Part shown: positions 33,277 to 41,078 of the stretch, in pieces
How the letters are laid out: every line of letters starts with the position of its first letter
Numbering within the stretch: position 1 is the first letter of the stretch
DNA from: a virus
Reading direction: 5' to 3' (one strand)
DNA length: 43,482 bases
IMG/VR virus record: IMGVR_UViG_3300045974_000421
Coordinates: 1-43,482 of that record
Notes under the pieces: generated by a model
Told to the model about the DNA's origin: nothing
What the model saw: only the letters and a program-made list of their open reading frames with translations
Databases searched by the model: none
Program-made: the position numbers and the translations under genes

Positions 33277-35595
33277 TTAACCTGTAGCTATTGGCGGGGT
33301 CTTCATCGGCCCTGGACGGACCGGGTTCGCCACGTCTGAAATCACCTGATGCGGATTTAACACCGGCGCCGGAGCAACTGCGCTTAACGGCCCGCCGCTC
33401 GGCGAAAGTGCTTGCGCTGCCATTGCAGCCGGTGCAACTCCTGGCCCAGTTGCTTGGTTGACAGCCTGCGCGGCTTGCTGGTCGAGCGGTTGAAGCTGGA
33501 CATACTTCTGGAGCATCGTCAGCATTTGAGTCGCTTGAGCTACTTGATCCGGCTTGACGCCTTTCTTTTGGGCAGCCTGAAGATGCAGCCCGGTGTGCGT
33601 GATAACATGCTTGAGAAATTCCTGGCTCGTCGTCAGCGGGCTGATGTTTTTGTCTTGGATCATTGGAGCGATGCGAGACGAGATAACATTCAGATGCAGA
33701 ACATCGTTGTCGGTCGGATCCACAGGCGTGTCATTGCCGAGCATCATTGTCGTGAGCTCCTGTAACTGCTGCCGCTGCTGTTTGATGTCTGAAAGCGGGT
33801 TCAAATCGACATTCATCAGGCGAGTCGCGGCATCGGCTCCCAGTTTGGCAGAAATATCCCGACGCTTAAGCTCAGTCGTGTCAACGAGGGGATCGATTGC
33901 GTACCGAGCAACAATCATGTCAAGAATTCCAGACTGTGAAGCGATAGCATCTTCAACATTTGCACGACTTGAAGACTGCGCGAGCACCAAGATTTGTTTT
34001 GGACTCAACTTTTTGACGAGCATCTCCAAAACGCATTGAACGGCATCCGGTTCAAGGTGACGAGGCACTTCAAAATGCCTGAAGCCTTCCGTCGCTTGGG
34101 CTGCTTCCAGCGATGCCCAAAGGCTGCTCTCAAATACCGGGATGGCATCCGGAGTAGTTTGTAGTTGCTCGAAAACATGAGAAGCAAAAAGCACAGTCTC
34201 TGCAGAACAAATCCGGCGTTGGAGTTGATCGATAAGCGAGAAGATTTGATCCGCAAATCGGGCGAGCGTTCCGGCACGGATCTGCGCATCGACGCTGGCC
34301 ACATAGTTGACTTCGCTCGCCGTACGCTTGGCGCCTTTTGCGTTTTGAGCTTGGCCGGGCATGAAAGCTCCGATCAGCACTTCTGCTTGGGCCGTCGCAT
34401 GCTGGTCGAGCGTCATGAATGCTTCGGCGTTGATTTCAAACTTTACAGACTCTAAAACTTCGTAGCCTTCGCCGACAATTGCAAACGGGTGGTTGACTGT
34501 TAGCCCGGGAGTTTCGAGGCTGCCGTGCCCGAGTTTCTGAGTCCGCTTTAGAAGCAAGAGCCCCGACAGATGCAAAGCATCCTGAACAAGATTGCGTGCT
34601 TGCTCGACCGAAACATGCGTGTTGTAAAGAATTTTACCCGCGCCACGCGAGCCGTGAAGCGTCCGGTCGCCGACTTCTGCCGAGAAAAGAGTAAGAACCT
34701 CTTCCATTCCTGCGAAGCGGTTTCTCCGGAAAAATAAACCGGTACCATCCTGGCGTTCAACAATGTAGTGGTCGACCCCACCTTGCGGATTGACTGCGAA
34801 AACATGCGCAGCTTTAATAACCCGAATGGTTGAGCTGAACGTGGCAGACAAGTTGTTTTCTCGGACGAGGTCTTCATAAACACGGGCATTCTCCTCATTC
34901 GCTCGATCGTCAAACTGCTGGCCGGAATTATTAAGATGCTTTGCAAGATGCTGCACACGCCAGCCGGCTGAAGCCGCCGAAATTGGATTCTTGAGCACTT
35001 CGACCATCTCGTCGACGTAAAGGTCTTCCTTCAACGCCCAGATTTTACATTCTTCGGCTCGCTGAGGACAGCCCACATAAAACATCGCTTCATCGGAGCG
35101 CCAAACCTTAGGCTTCCACGAATACTCGTCTTTTCGGCCAACGGCTGCATAGCCATATGTGATGTCTTCGTCAATAAGCTGCTGAATAAAGTCGCTCCAG
35201 CCTGGCCAAGCTCGAAACGTGTCTGTGATTTCTTTACGGAAGATGTCTCTTTCTCGATCAGTGCCTAGGGATTCATAAGGAAAATTGCTGTAGGTAAGCA
35301 ACGAAAGCTGGTCGATCATCTGCTTGTATGGAGGAGTGACACGCTTGAGCAGTGAGCTCATAAATCCTGTCGGGCGGTTGCTCCTCCACGATTGGTTGCT
35401 TGCCTTGAGCTTCTTTGGTCTCCAGGGCTGCTCCGAATTAAGCTTGCGGGCGACTGCGGCGTTCTTGTTGTTGCGGTCGCGGTTATCTGTGACAAAGTTT
35501 TTATAAACTTCGTAGACTTGCTCAAACGTCATGACAGCCGGCAAGGGATGCCCAGACTCAGCGTCAACGATCTTATCGGAAGCAGTCGAGTTCAT
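33277..35595 (-). CDS. Portal protein
   Basis: 772 residues. Large size, position after the terminase genes and before the scaffold, and sequence layout fit a podoviral portal. The N-terminal part has NRPTGFMSSLLKRVTPPYKQ and a WSDFIQQLIDEDITYGYAAV region. The middle is a beta-rich wing (VIKAAHVFAVNPQGGVDHYI), then the helical stem region EQARNLVQDALHLSGLLLLK. AKGAKRTASEVNYVASVDAQ recalls portal crown/stem segments. The last ~130 residues are Gln/Ala/Pro-rich, like the barrel and tail end of podoviral portals. It forms the dodecameric vertex for DNA entry in known phages. Confidence 0.85.
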   Translation of the reverse strand: MNSTASDKIVDAESGHPLPAVMTFEQVYEVYKNFVTDNRDRNNKNAAVARKLNSEQPWRPKKLKASNQSWRSNRPTGFMSSLLKRVTPPYKQMIDQLSLLTYSNFPYESLGTDRERDIFRKEITDTFRAWPGWSDFIQQLIDEDITYGYAAVGRKDEYSWKPKVWRSDEAMFYVGCPQRAEECKIWALKEDLYVDEMVEVLKNPISAASAGWRVQHLAKHLNNSGQQFDDRANEENARVYEDLVRENNLSATFSSTIRVIKAAHVFAVNPQGGVDHYIVERQDGTGLFFRRNRFAGMEEVLTLFSAEVGDRTLHGSRGAGKILYNTHVSVEQARNLVQDALHLSGLLLLKRTQKLGHGSLETPGLTVNHPFAIVGEGYEVLESVKFEINAEAFMTLDQHATAQAEVLIGAFMPGQAQNAKGAKRTASEVNYVASVDAQIRAGTLARFADQIFSLIDQLQRRICSAETVLFASHVFEQLQTTPDAIPVFESSLWASLEAAQATEGFRHFEVPRHLEPDAVQCVLEMLVKKLSPKQILVLAQSSSRANVEDAIASQSGILDMIVARYAIDPLVDTTELKRRDISAKLGADAATRLMNVDLNPLSDIKQQRQQLQELTTMMLGNDTPVDPTDNDVLHLNVISSRIAPMIQDKNISPLTTSQEFLKHVITHTGLHLQAAQKKGVKPDQVAQATQMLTMLQKYVQLQPLDQQAAQAVNQATGPGVAPAAMAAQALSPSGGPLSAVAPAPVLNPHQVISDVANPVRPGPMKTPPIATG

Positions 35596-35598
35596 AGC

Positions 35599-35829
35599 TT
35601 AGAACTTACCTTTCGGGCAGTGCTTCGAGCGGATCATGGATATTCCGAGAGTAGAGCATTCGCATATCGTGCATTGAATATGGTCTCTATACTCGCAACT
35701 TTCGCAAATAGACATCTTTTTTTCTCTCTCAGCTTTGTCAGTCATTATCGGGTCTCCGACTAAAAAGTCTTTCGTCGCAGCTTTTACGGCGTCAATTAAA
35801 CTTTCAACAGCGACATGAGTAAGCTTCAT
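35599..35829 (-). CDS. Small zinc-ribbon-like phage protein
   Basis: 76 residues. After a short helix, C42, C45, C53, C56, C58 and C71 fall in ICESCEYRDHIQCTICEC and CPKGKF. Short phage proteins ending in C-P-x-GKW/F with this Cys spacing are very common next to terminase/portal genes; they probably bind zinc, and no reaction is known. The start overlaps the preceding Cys-rich gene by ATGA, and the stop is three bases before the portal start. Confidence 0.75.
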   Translation of the reverse strand: MKLTHVAVESLIDAVKAATKDFLVGDPIMTDKAEREKKMSICESCEYRDHIQCTICECSTLGISMIRSKHCPKGKF

Positions 35830-36428
35830 TTACGGGCCCAACAGAAGTTAGGAAGATCTGGGCTTGACCCAACATTTTCATTTTTTAACCAAATAGCCGC
35901 TCGATTCTCGTGGCCAAGAAGTTGACAAGCTTTTAATTTATCGCTTCCATGAACATCATTCCCGAAGCGAAGAATTGTGCTCATGCGGTTTACTGCTTCT
36001 GAGCACGTTCCGCAATTTGAATTCCAGTTCACATTATACTGGCAGCTGCAGCAAATCTCTGCACGGCGCCGGGCTTCACTCTGAAGCTCAAGCTTGTTCA
36101 CCGAGTGGTCTCTGATGCGGCTATCCAGCCATTGAAGAAGTTTGTCCGTGATTTCTTGAATTGGCGAAGGCCCGCGCTCAAAAAAAATTGAGACTTCTGC
36201 GCCATAAACTTGATGACACATATGCGGATACGTTTCGCAAAGCCATGACTCGAGCTCCGACTCAACGTTACCGATGGGGATGATATTATCAGAGCGAAAC
36301 TTGATGATCGCCGCGATAAGCTGGCGGTATGTGTCTGCTCGCACAGTAATACCGTCTCTTCCCAAGCGGTCTTTTTCTGGCTTGTGCCATCCACCTGGCA
36401 TGATAACGGACTCGATAACGCGACTCAT
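35826..36428 (-). CDS. Cys-rich phage protein near terminase
   Basis: 200 residues. MPGGWHKPEKD, then RADTYRQLIAAIIKFRSDN and a VESELESWLCETYPHMC segment, is a phage pattern I have seen near terminase genes. The C-terminal part has C126-C127-x-C129, C139-x-x-C142 and C168, similar in spacing to the next gene's zinc-like domain. The role is unknown; a DNA-packaging or head-joining accessory is possible from context. Confidence 0.65.
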   Translation of the reverse strand: MSRVIESVIMPGGWHKPEKDRLGRDGITVRADTYRQLIAAIIKFRSDNIIPIGNVESELESWLCETYPHMCHQVYGAEVSIFFERGPSPIQEITDKLLQWLDSRIRDHSVNKLELQSEARRRAEICCSCQYNVNWNSNCGTCSEAVNRMSTILRFGNDVHGSDKLKACQLLGHENRAAIWLKNENVGSSPDLPNFCWARK

Positions 36429-36473
36429 AACTTAACATCCAAACTACATTTACCGGGCTTTGTAAACCTAAAA

Positions 36474-38417
36474 CTACTGTGTAGAAAAGTCTATGAAATC
36501 GAGTGTGTCTACAATCCCATGCTGGATAGGCTCGCGAGATACGATAGACTTGACTGGGTTTTCTATCAAGACACCGCTCATCCCTTCGTTCATTCTCACA
36601 CCATGAACTGCAACAATCAACGAGTCAAAGTTGTCTGGGCTCTCCCCGCTATGCCGCTTTTTGTAGTCACCTTTCTTTTCAAGGCGTAAAATCCCCCTTC
36701 CGACTTGCTTGTACCGACGAGTCACTGTCTGCTTCTCGAGGCGGTTCCAACTGATAGCTGGGTTGAGCTTAATAAGGTCTGCTTCTGCGAACTTTCGAAA
36801 AGCGAATGCCATTTCCGTAATGATGTCGTGGTACCGCTCCGAGCAGACTTCGCTATCGTCGTTAAGAATCCTCGTATCAGTGGGAGCCCACCCGAACATG
36901 ATGCCGAAGACTTCTTGTCCATACAAACTTTTCAAAGCGTCATGCAACCCAGTCCCATTGCCGGTGCGGTCAGTCGCGAGCCAACGAGGCTTAATTCCGA
37001 AATCTTTCGCTAAACGGATAACAGCCCGCGCTTGCTCGAGCGTGTCCTTCTTTTCCATGAGAATCTGCTGCTCGACTTGAATGACTCGCCGCTCGCTCGC
37101 AAACCGGTGAAACTCTCCATTCTGGCTTGTCCATCCTGTAGCGACTCCGCTTCGCAAGCAGGTAAAAGGCATCAAGTCATTGCCTTCAAAAGCCGGGTCA
37201 ATCCCGCCGGCAGTAATCGTCGGGCCCGAAAACGAATAAATCCCCTTCATGCTTGTAAACATGCTCGGGCTAATGATGACGACCTGCGCCGAGTCTTCGG
37301 GGAACCACCCGCGAGCCATCGTAAAGTACTCGGGGTTGTCCGTTCCCAAACGCAGTAAATTATCGAAGCCTTCTTTCGTTTGAAGTCCGGGGAACACAAT
37401 CTTGCCCTGTTCAACATTCTCGCATCGAGCACCATCTAACCGCACGACGTTCCATCCAGCGGTGCTTTCCCAGCCTTCGTCGATATCAATATCCACGCTC
37501 GCCCACCCATGCTTTGGCTCTGCTTTTTGGCCGAACTTGCTTAAGCGGTCTTTCGGGTTCGTCGCGGCCATCACTTTCACGTGGCTGTCATCAGCTTCTT
37601 CTGTGAGCAAGACGTTGTTGACATCTTCCCACACGCCGCCTGGGATTTCTTCGGCTTCATCGAGCAGGAGCACAATGCGAGACAAACGGCCAAACCGAGA
37701 ATGCTTTTTTGGTCTGGGCACGGGGTGGAAACCGCGCAGCCGGCCTTTCCCATCATCTCCCGTCGGAATGGACACGAGGTGGATTCCCTGCTTATCATCG
37801 TTGTTTACCCGGATGGACTCTGTCTTGATGATCAGCCCTGGAACTGGGACGATCGTGCTCTGCAAGAGATTCTTTAAGTGCGCAAAGATGTTGGTAACAG
37901 CATGAGCAGCAGTAACCGACATCACCTTGATGCAAGTCCATTCGGGATCACGCAAGTAATCTAGCCCGAAATAAACTGCGCCAGAGTAGCTCTTCGACAA
38001 CGACCCGCCGCCCATCACGAGATTCTTGCTTTTTTCTCTCAAAGCTTTCCACACTAATTGGGTGCAATGCGGCTCAGGCGTGAAGAGCTCGGGGCCCCAG
38101 CAGACGACCGCCGCTGCTTGATATTCGTCAATCTCGAGCAGATACTGGATGTAACGCCACACAACATATTCTGCTTCCTTCATCGTAAGGCGGATTGATT
38201 CGGTCGGGGTTTTCTTCGAGCAATTACGCAAGATATACTCAGCGGGACCGAAGACATCACCGCTTTTCGAGTGAGCCTCTCGAATCCGATAAGCGTGTTG
38301 CAAGTAAACTTCGCTGGCTGAGATCATACCAAGCTCGCGCTGCCTTTCGAGGGGGATCAACTTTTCAGCAGGAATGCGCGGGCGGCCAAAGTTGTTGTGC
38401 CGACGGCCGTCGCTCAT
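36474..38417 (-). CDS. Terminase large subunit
   Basis: 647 residues. The ATPase domain has a Walker-A-like loop GGGSLSKS (136-143), Walker B IVLLLDEAEE with D253-E254, and motif III AATNP (284-288). The nuclease domain, a RNase-H-like fold, begins GGIDPAFEGND (D407), continues ATDRTGNG (D483) and ends with SPDNFDSLIVAVHG (D595/D598). These residues match the DNA translocation and headful- or site-specific cutting roles of the family. It overlaps the small subunit by ATGA. A 45-bp gap follows before the Cys-rich gene. Confidence 0.92.
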   Translation of the reverse strand: MSDGRRHNNFGRPRIPAEKLIPLERQRELGMISASEVYLQHAYRIREAHSKSGDVFGPAEYILRNCSKKTPTESIRLTMKEAEYVVWRYIQYLLEIDEYQAAAVVCWGPELFTPEPHCTQLVWKALREKSKNLVMGGGSLSKSYSGAVYFGLDYLRDPEWTCIKVMSVTAAHAVTNIFAHLKNLLQSTIVPVPGLIIKTESIRVNNDDKQGIHLVSIPTGDDGKGRLRGFHPVPRPKKHSRFGRLSRIVLLLDEAEEIPGGVWEDVNNVLLTEEADDSHVKVMAATNPKDRLSKFGQKAEPKHGWASVDIDIDEGWESTAGWNVVRLDGARCENVEQGKIVFPGLQTKEGFDNLLRLGTDNPEYFTMARGWFPEDSAQVVIISPSMFTSMKGIYSFSGPTITAGGIDPAFEGNDLMPFTCLRSGVATGWTSQNGEFHRFASERRVIQVEQQILMEKKDTLEQARAVIRLAKDFGIKPRWLATDRTGNGTGLHDALKSLYGQEVFGIMFGWAPTDTRILNDDSEVCSERYHDIITEMAFAFRKFAEADLIKLNPAISWNRLEKQTVTRRYKQVGRGILRLEKKGDYKKRHSGESPDNFDSLIVAVHGVRMNEGMSGVLIENPVKSIVSREPIQHGIVDTLDFIDFSTQ

Positions 38418-38914
38418 TTGAAAGCCTTTGTGAAGTCCAAGACTTTCTCGCTTACTTCGAGCCGCATCGAATCTCTGAATTCACCCTGCAAGCGAGCGTC
38501 GAGTTCGATAGCGTTAAGCTTCCCAGGCATTTTAATAGTCGTGGAACCATCTGGCCCGTACCGAATTTCCTGCGCTAATGGGGATTCTTCATCCACTTGC
38601 CCGACTGGCGTACGCACGACATCAGCCAAAAATTTCCGCTTTTCTTCAAGTGAGAGGAAAGCCTTGCGAGTGCCCATCTCTTCTAAGCTTTTCTCGAGCT
38701 TCGCTACGTATTCCATCACGTACCATTTTTTCAGGATTCGGCTAGCTGCGCTAGAAGCTCGGACATCCCGCTTAATGTCTGGGCGTTTCTCGCAATAAGC
38801 ATTCAATTCGTCTTGAAAAATAGCGCAATAAGCTCGATACTGCGTCATGCCTTTAACGACAATCAGGCGGCAGAATTCTTTCTCATTAGCAGTGCATTTC
38901 GTTCGCTTGTTCAT
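38414..38914 (-). CDS. Terminase small subunit
   Basis: 166 residues. The start MNKRTKCTANEKEFCRLIVV with GMTQYRAYC is the helix-turn-helix region of Terminase_2-like small subunits, which recognise packaging DNA. The SSAASRILKKWYVMEYVAKL helix and a central coiled region follow. The C-terminal part (LNAIELDARLQGEFRD) is a typical end. It precedes the large subunit with an ATGA overlap. A purine-rich AAAAGGAA lies upstream of the ATG and is the clearest SD-like signal of the late genes. Confidence 0.8.
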   Translation of the reverse strand: MNKRTKCTANEKEFCRLIVVKGMTQYRAYCAIFQDELNAYCEKRPDIKRDVRASSAASRILKKWYVMEYVAKLEKSLEEMGTRKAFLSLEEKRKFLADVVRTPVGQVDEESPLAQEIRYGPDGSTTIKMPGKLNAIELDARLQGEFRDSMRLEVSEKVLDFTKAFK

Positions 38915-39050
38915 AAAGAAAGTTATTCCTTTTCTCGTAAAGATGTAAAATAAAAAAGATCTCGAATAATAGCCTAGATGGATGGAACCCTTAATCGAGC
39001 CATTCGAAAGGTTTCTACGGTCTTACCATACCCGAAGAAACAATTGCACC
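38915..39050 (-). promoter_or_regulatory. 136-bp gap between resolvase and small terminase genes
   Basis: No gene is seen. Near its right end CCATTCGAAAGGTT at 39001-39014 almost repeats the motif upstream of the capsid gene (28677-28689). An AT-rich tract lies between it and the SD-like AAAAGGAA. A leftward late promoter probably lies here, but no -35/-10 pair is clear enough to name. Confidence 0.45.
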
Positions 39051-39572
39051 TTATGACTCCTCGTCGGCTGTTTCTAACCGAATACCAGCTTCAGCGATCA
39101 ACGGAGCATCACACAGGGCTTGAGTCCACTTCCATTCAGGCCAGAATTCTTGAGCTTTTCGCTGCAGTTGATGCTTGCGCTCTGAGCGGTCTCGGCTTCT
39201 CTCACGTTGCGGAATGATCTGATTCATCCACTTGAGCAGCGAGAGCTCTTTAACGGTAAAATCGGGATGCTCGAGCGAGTACATCTGGGCTGCTCCCAAA
39301 ATGAATTTATAGTTCCCGTAAAGCACGCACATTCGAGCCGCGCTTTGATCCTGCCCGGCAAACGTCGGAACCTGCTCGATAAAGAGGACGCGAGAACACG
39401 AGAACAGCTCGCTCAAAAGCGCAACAAGATCTCTCTCGGCAAAATGCTCTAACATGTTTTCCCCTCGAACAACGCGAGTCCGAATCGCAGCGTTCTTTTT
39501 GCTTACCGACTCGCATAGCGTTAGCCCGCCATTCTTTCCGGGGTCGCAGCCGATGATGAATCTACGTTGCAT
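39051..39572 (-). CDS. RuvC-like Holliday-junction resolvase
   Basis: 173 residues. RFIIGCDPGKNGGL (D10), LFIEQVP (E66) and ALCDAPLIAEAG (D155, E161) are the acidic residues of the RNase-H-fold resolvase family in its phage form. Helix ARMCVLYGNYKFILGAAQ and basic DRSERKHQLQRKAQEF fit too. In phages these enzymes cut branched DNA before packaging or during recombination. It lies directly left of the control region and is the first leftward gene; the 136-bp gap after it suggests a short unit of its own. Confidence 0.85.
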   Translation of the reverse strand: MQRRFIIGCDPGKNGGLTLCESVSKKNAAIRTRVVRGENMLEHFAERDLVALLSELFSCSRVLFIEQVPTFAGQDQSAARMCVLYGNYKFILGAAQMYSLEHPDFTVKELSLLKWMNQIIPQRERSRDRSERKHQLQRKAQEFWPEWKWTQALCDAPLIAEAGIRLETADEES

Positions 39573-39619
39573 GCTTCGAAATCATACCTGGCTTCTCGGG
39601 AAACGGAAACTGAAATTAG

Positions 39620-39704
39620 TTAACCTCCCTTAACAATTAACCTCCCTTAACAATTAACCTCCCTTAACAATTAACCAAGATTAAATATAAACCAAGATTA
39701 ACCA
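39620..39704. repeat. Five phased 17-bp tandem repeats (iteron-like)
   Basis: Three perfect copies of TTAACCTCCCTTAACAA begin at 39620, 39637 and 39654. Two diverged copies, containing AACCAAGATTAA, begin at 39671 and 39688 in the same 17-bp phase. Each perfect unit has a TTAA at both sides of CCTCCC. They could bind a replication initiator or a repressor. Confidence 0.85.
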
Positions 39705-39780
39705 ATCTAAGAAGCAATAAAAAACAATAGAATATAATACAGGAGAAGAAAAAATTATTATACAGCAATAGGGGTTATAG

Positions 39781-39808
39781 TACCTAGATAGGTAGAACCT
39801 GGTATACC
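39781..39808. promoter_or_regulatory. Operator-like palindromes
   Basis: TACCTAGATAGGTA (39781-39794) is an inverted repeat with 6-bp arms. GGTATACC (39801-39808) is fully self-complementary. They lie 17-45 bp upstream of a -35-like TGTACA, a usual place for regulator binding. Confidence 0.55.
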
Positions 39809-39824
39809 CCCATAGCAATAGTAA

Positions 39825-39852
39825 TGTACAATTATTTTTTTTATGGTATACT
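39825..39852 (+). promoter_or_regulatory. Rightward promoter of the early block
   Basis: TGTACA (39825-39830), a 16-bp T-rich spacer and TATACT (39847-39852) form a sigma70-like promoter 36 bp before the ATG at 39889. Immediately after lies GACTGTCAGTC (39857-39867), a palindrome that could be an operator. The same box pair occurs at 41011 and 42356. Confidence 0.65.
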
Positions 39853-39888
39853 TCAAGACTGTCAGTCGAAAATAAACACTACCACCCA

Positions 39889-41007
39889 ATGAAAACTACT
39901 AAAAAACTCGTATTGAAACGTCTACAACCCACAGCAAATCAAGCACTTGAACCGCACGCAAATAAGCCAAGAAAGTTCTTTGATGAGGACCCGAAAGCTG
40001 CGTACGACTTTAAAAGATCCGCTTTTCTTACGCTTGTCATACAGCATTCTAAAGAAAAAGCGGATCTCGCTCGCTGCCATGCTATAGAAAAACATGCGCA
40101 GCAGTGCGAAATTGCCAAAGAAAAAAGTAAATTCATACCAGCTCAAGTAGCCTATGGCAAGAAAAACCAGCTAAAACTCGCCATGGACCCTAACCGAACT
40201 CAGCCGGTCGAAGACCTTTTAAAGCTTCTCGGGCCTACCCCGGCCGAAATAACAGAGAGCATCCGAGGCAAAGAGGAAGTCTTAATGCAGCTTCGTTTGC
40301 AGCATACGCTTGAAAAAAGCGAGTTAATCTCTAGACAAGCCAGCGAAAGAAGCCAAGCCCAAGCTGAAATTTTGCAACTCCGGCATGCTATGCTTGACGT
40401 GCGCAGTTCAAAAGACCTTGAAAAAAGTTTAGAAAAAAATGCCAAGCAAAGTAAACGCGAGCACATAGACGCTTTCAAAAAACGTTTGCGGGATCTTAAA
40501 AACCCGCGTAGAATCGTCCAAGGCATAAGAAGGCAAGTCTGGCTCGCTACGCAAAACGCCGAAATGACGGCCGCAGCTTTGGACGATGAGCAGTTTAACT
40601 TTTTTGAAGAACACCGGCATCCGAAAGAAGGCATGGAGCATTTTGTCATGCGGATGTTAAAACACTTTGACCAACTCGAAGCTGAAGCTGAGTCTAATAT
40701 CTCTGAAGCGAAAGCCGGAGTGTTAGCGCCTGACATCTTAAAAGTCTTGTCTCCACTTTTCCCAGAAGTAGAAGACGCTGAACACGAGGATACCAGCCGA
40801 CTCGTGTACGTTGGCGGTACAAATCCCATGACTTCATTTCAACGGATCATTAAGAAAAACCAAACAGCACTTGAAGAGACTCCCAAAGAAAACGGCGAAC
40901 CACTTCAACTCGAGGATACAGAGACCGCTAGACTAGAAGATGCTCGAGCGCAACGACTCCTTCGGATTAAAGCCGAGTGCGAAGAAACTGAAAATTCCCA
41001 AAAATAA
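39889..41007 (+). CDS. Coiled-coil protein of unknown function, first rightward gene
   Basis: 372 residues, highly charged and helical. Two related helical segments, about 48-76 (LVIQHSKEKADLARCHAIEK) and 135-162 (LRLQHTLEKSELISRQASER), share L-x-x-QH-x-x-EK-x-x-L, pointing to an internal duplication. Residues 180-215 are very basic (AKQSKREHIDAFKKRLRDLK) and could bind nucleic acid. The C-terminal part is acidic. No known family is recognised. As the first gene after the control region it may be an early regulator or a replication partner. No clear SD precedes the ATG. Confidence 0.7.
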   Translation: MKTTKKLVLKRLQPTANQALEPHANKPRKFFDEDPKAAYDFKRSAFLTLVIQHSKEKADLARCHAIEKHAQQCEIAKEKSKFIPAQVAYGKKNQLKLAMDPNRTQPVEDLLKLLGPTPAEITESIRGKEEVLMQLRLQHTLEKSELISRQASERSQAQAEILQLRHAMLDVRSSKDLEKSLEKNAKQSKREHIDAFKKRLRDLKNPRRIVQGIRRQVWLATQNAEMTAAALDDEQFNFFEEHRHPKEGMEHFVMRMLKHFDQLEAEAESNISEAKAGVLAPDILKVLSPLFPEVEDAEHEDTSRLVYVGGTNPMTSFQRIIKKNQTALEETPKENGEPLQLEDTETARLEDARAQRLLRIKAECEETENSQK

Positions 41008-41010
41008 TTG

Positions 41011-41039
41011 TGTACATCTAACAAACAGTTAGTTATACT
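41011..41039 (+). promoter_or_regulatory. Second TGTACA-type promoter with palindromic spacer
   Basis: TGTACA, 17 bp, TATACT. The spacer carries CTAAC-AAACA-GTTAG, a 5-bp-arm inverted repeat that could be an operator. It starts four bases after the preceding stop codon, and the first ATG follows the -10 box by only nine bases. Confidence 0.7.
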
Positions 41040-41048
41040 ACACCAATC

Positions 41049-41078
41049 ATGAGAAATTCTACGCCGACTAACAAATGA
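41049..41078 (+). CDS. Nine-residue leader peptide
   Basis: ATG at 41049 starts MRNSTPTNK and stops at TGA, overlapping the next ATG by ATGA. Its first codons match the start of the gene at 42395 (MRNTT), which lies behind the same kind of promoter. This suggests a translated leader that couples to the next gene, or a duplicated promoter-plus-start segment. Expression is inferred only. Confidence 0.45.
   Translation: MRNSTPTNK

Larger units (their letters stand above)
39573..39888. promoter_or_regulatory. Divergent control region between leftward and rightward genes
   Basis: This 316-bp AT-rich stretch has no gene. From left to right it holds five phased 17-bp repeats, a TATAAT at 39733, a 6-bp-arm palindrome (TACCTA/TAGGTA), the self-complementary GGTATACC, a rightward promoter-like pair (TGTACA / TATACT) and a GACTG/CAGTC palindrome. 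Such a layout fits an early control region, with operators for divergent promoters, and possibly a replication origin. The leftward promoter for the resolvase gene cannot be fixed. Confidence 0.65.

Noticed and set aside
36429-36473. Possible terminator after the large terminase gene
   Set aside because: The 45-bp gap has no clear stem-loop with T-run.
39620-39704. CRISPR-like repeats
   Set aside because: The 17-bp units are directly adjacent without spacers, so these are iterons or operators, not a CRISPR array.
40200-40829. Minus-strand open frame of 209 codons
   Set aside because: Complement of the charged coiled-coil gene at 39889-41007; Ser/Cys/Phe-rich and without context.
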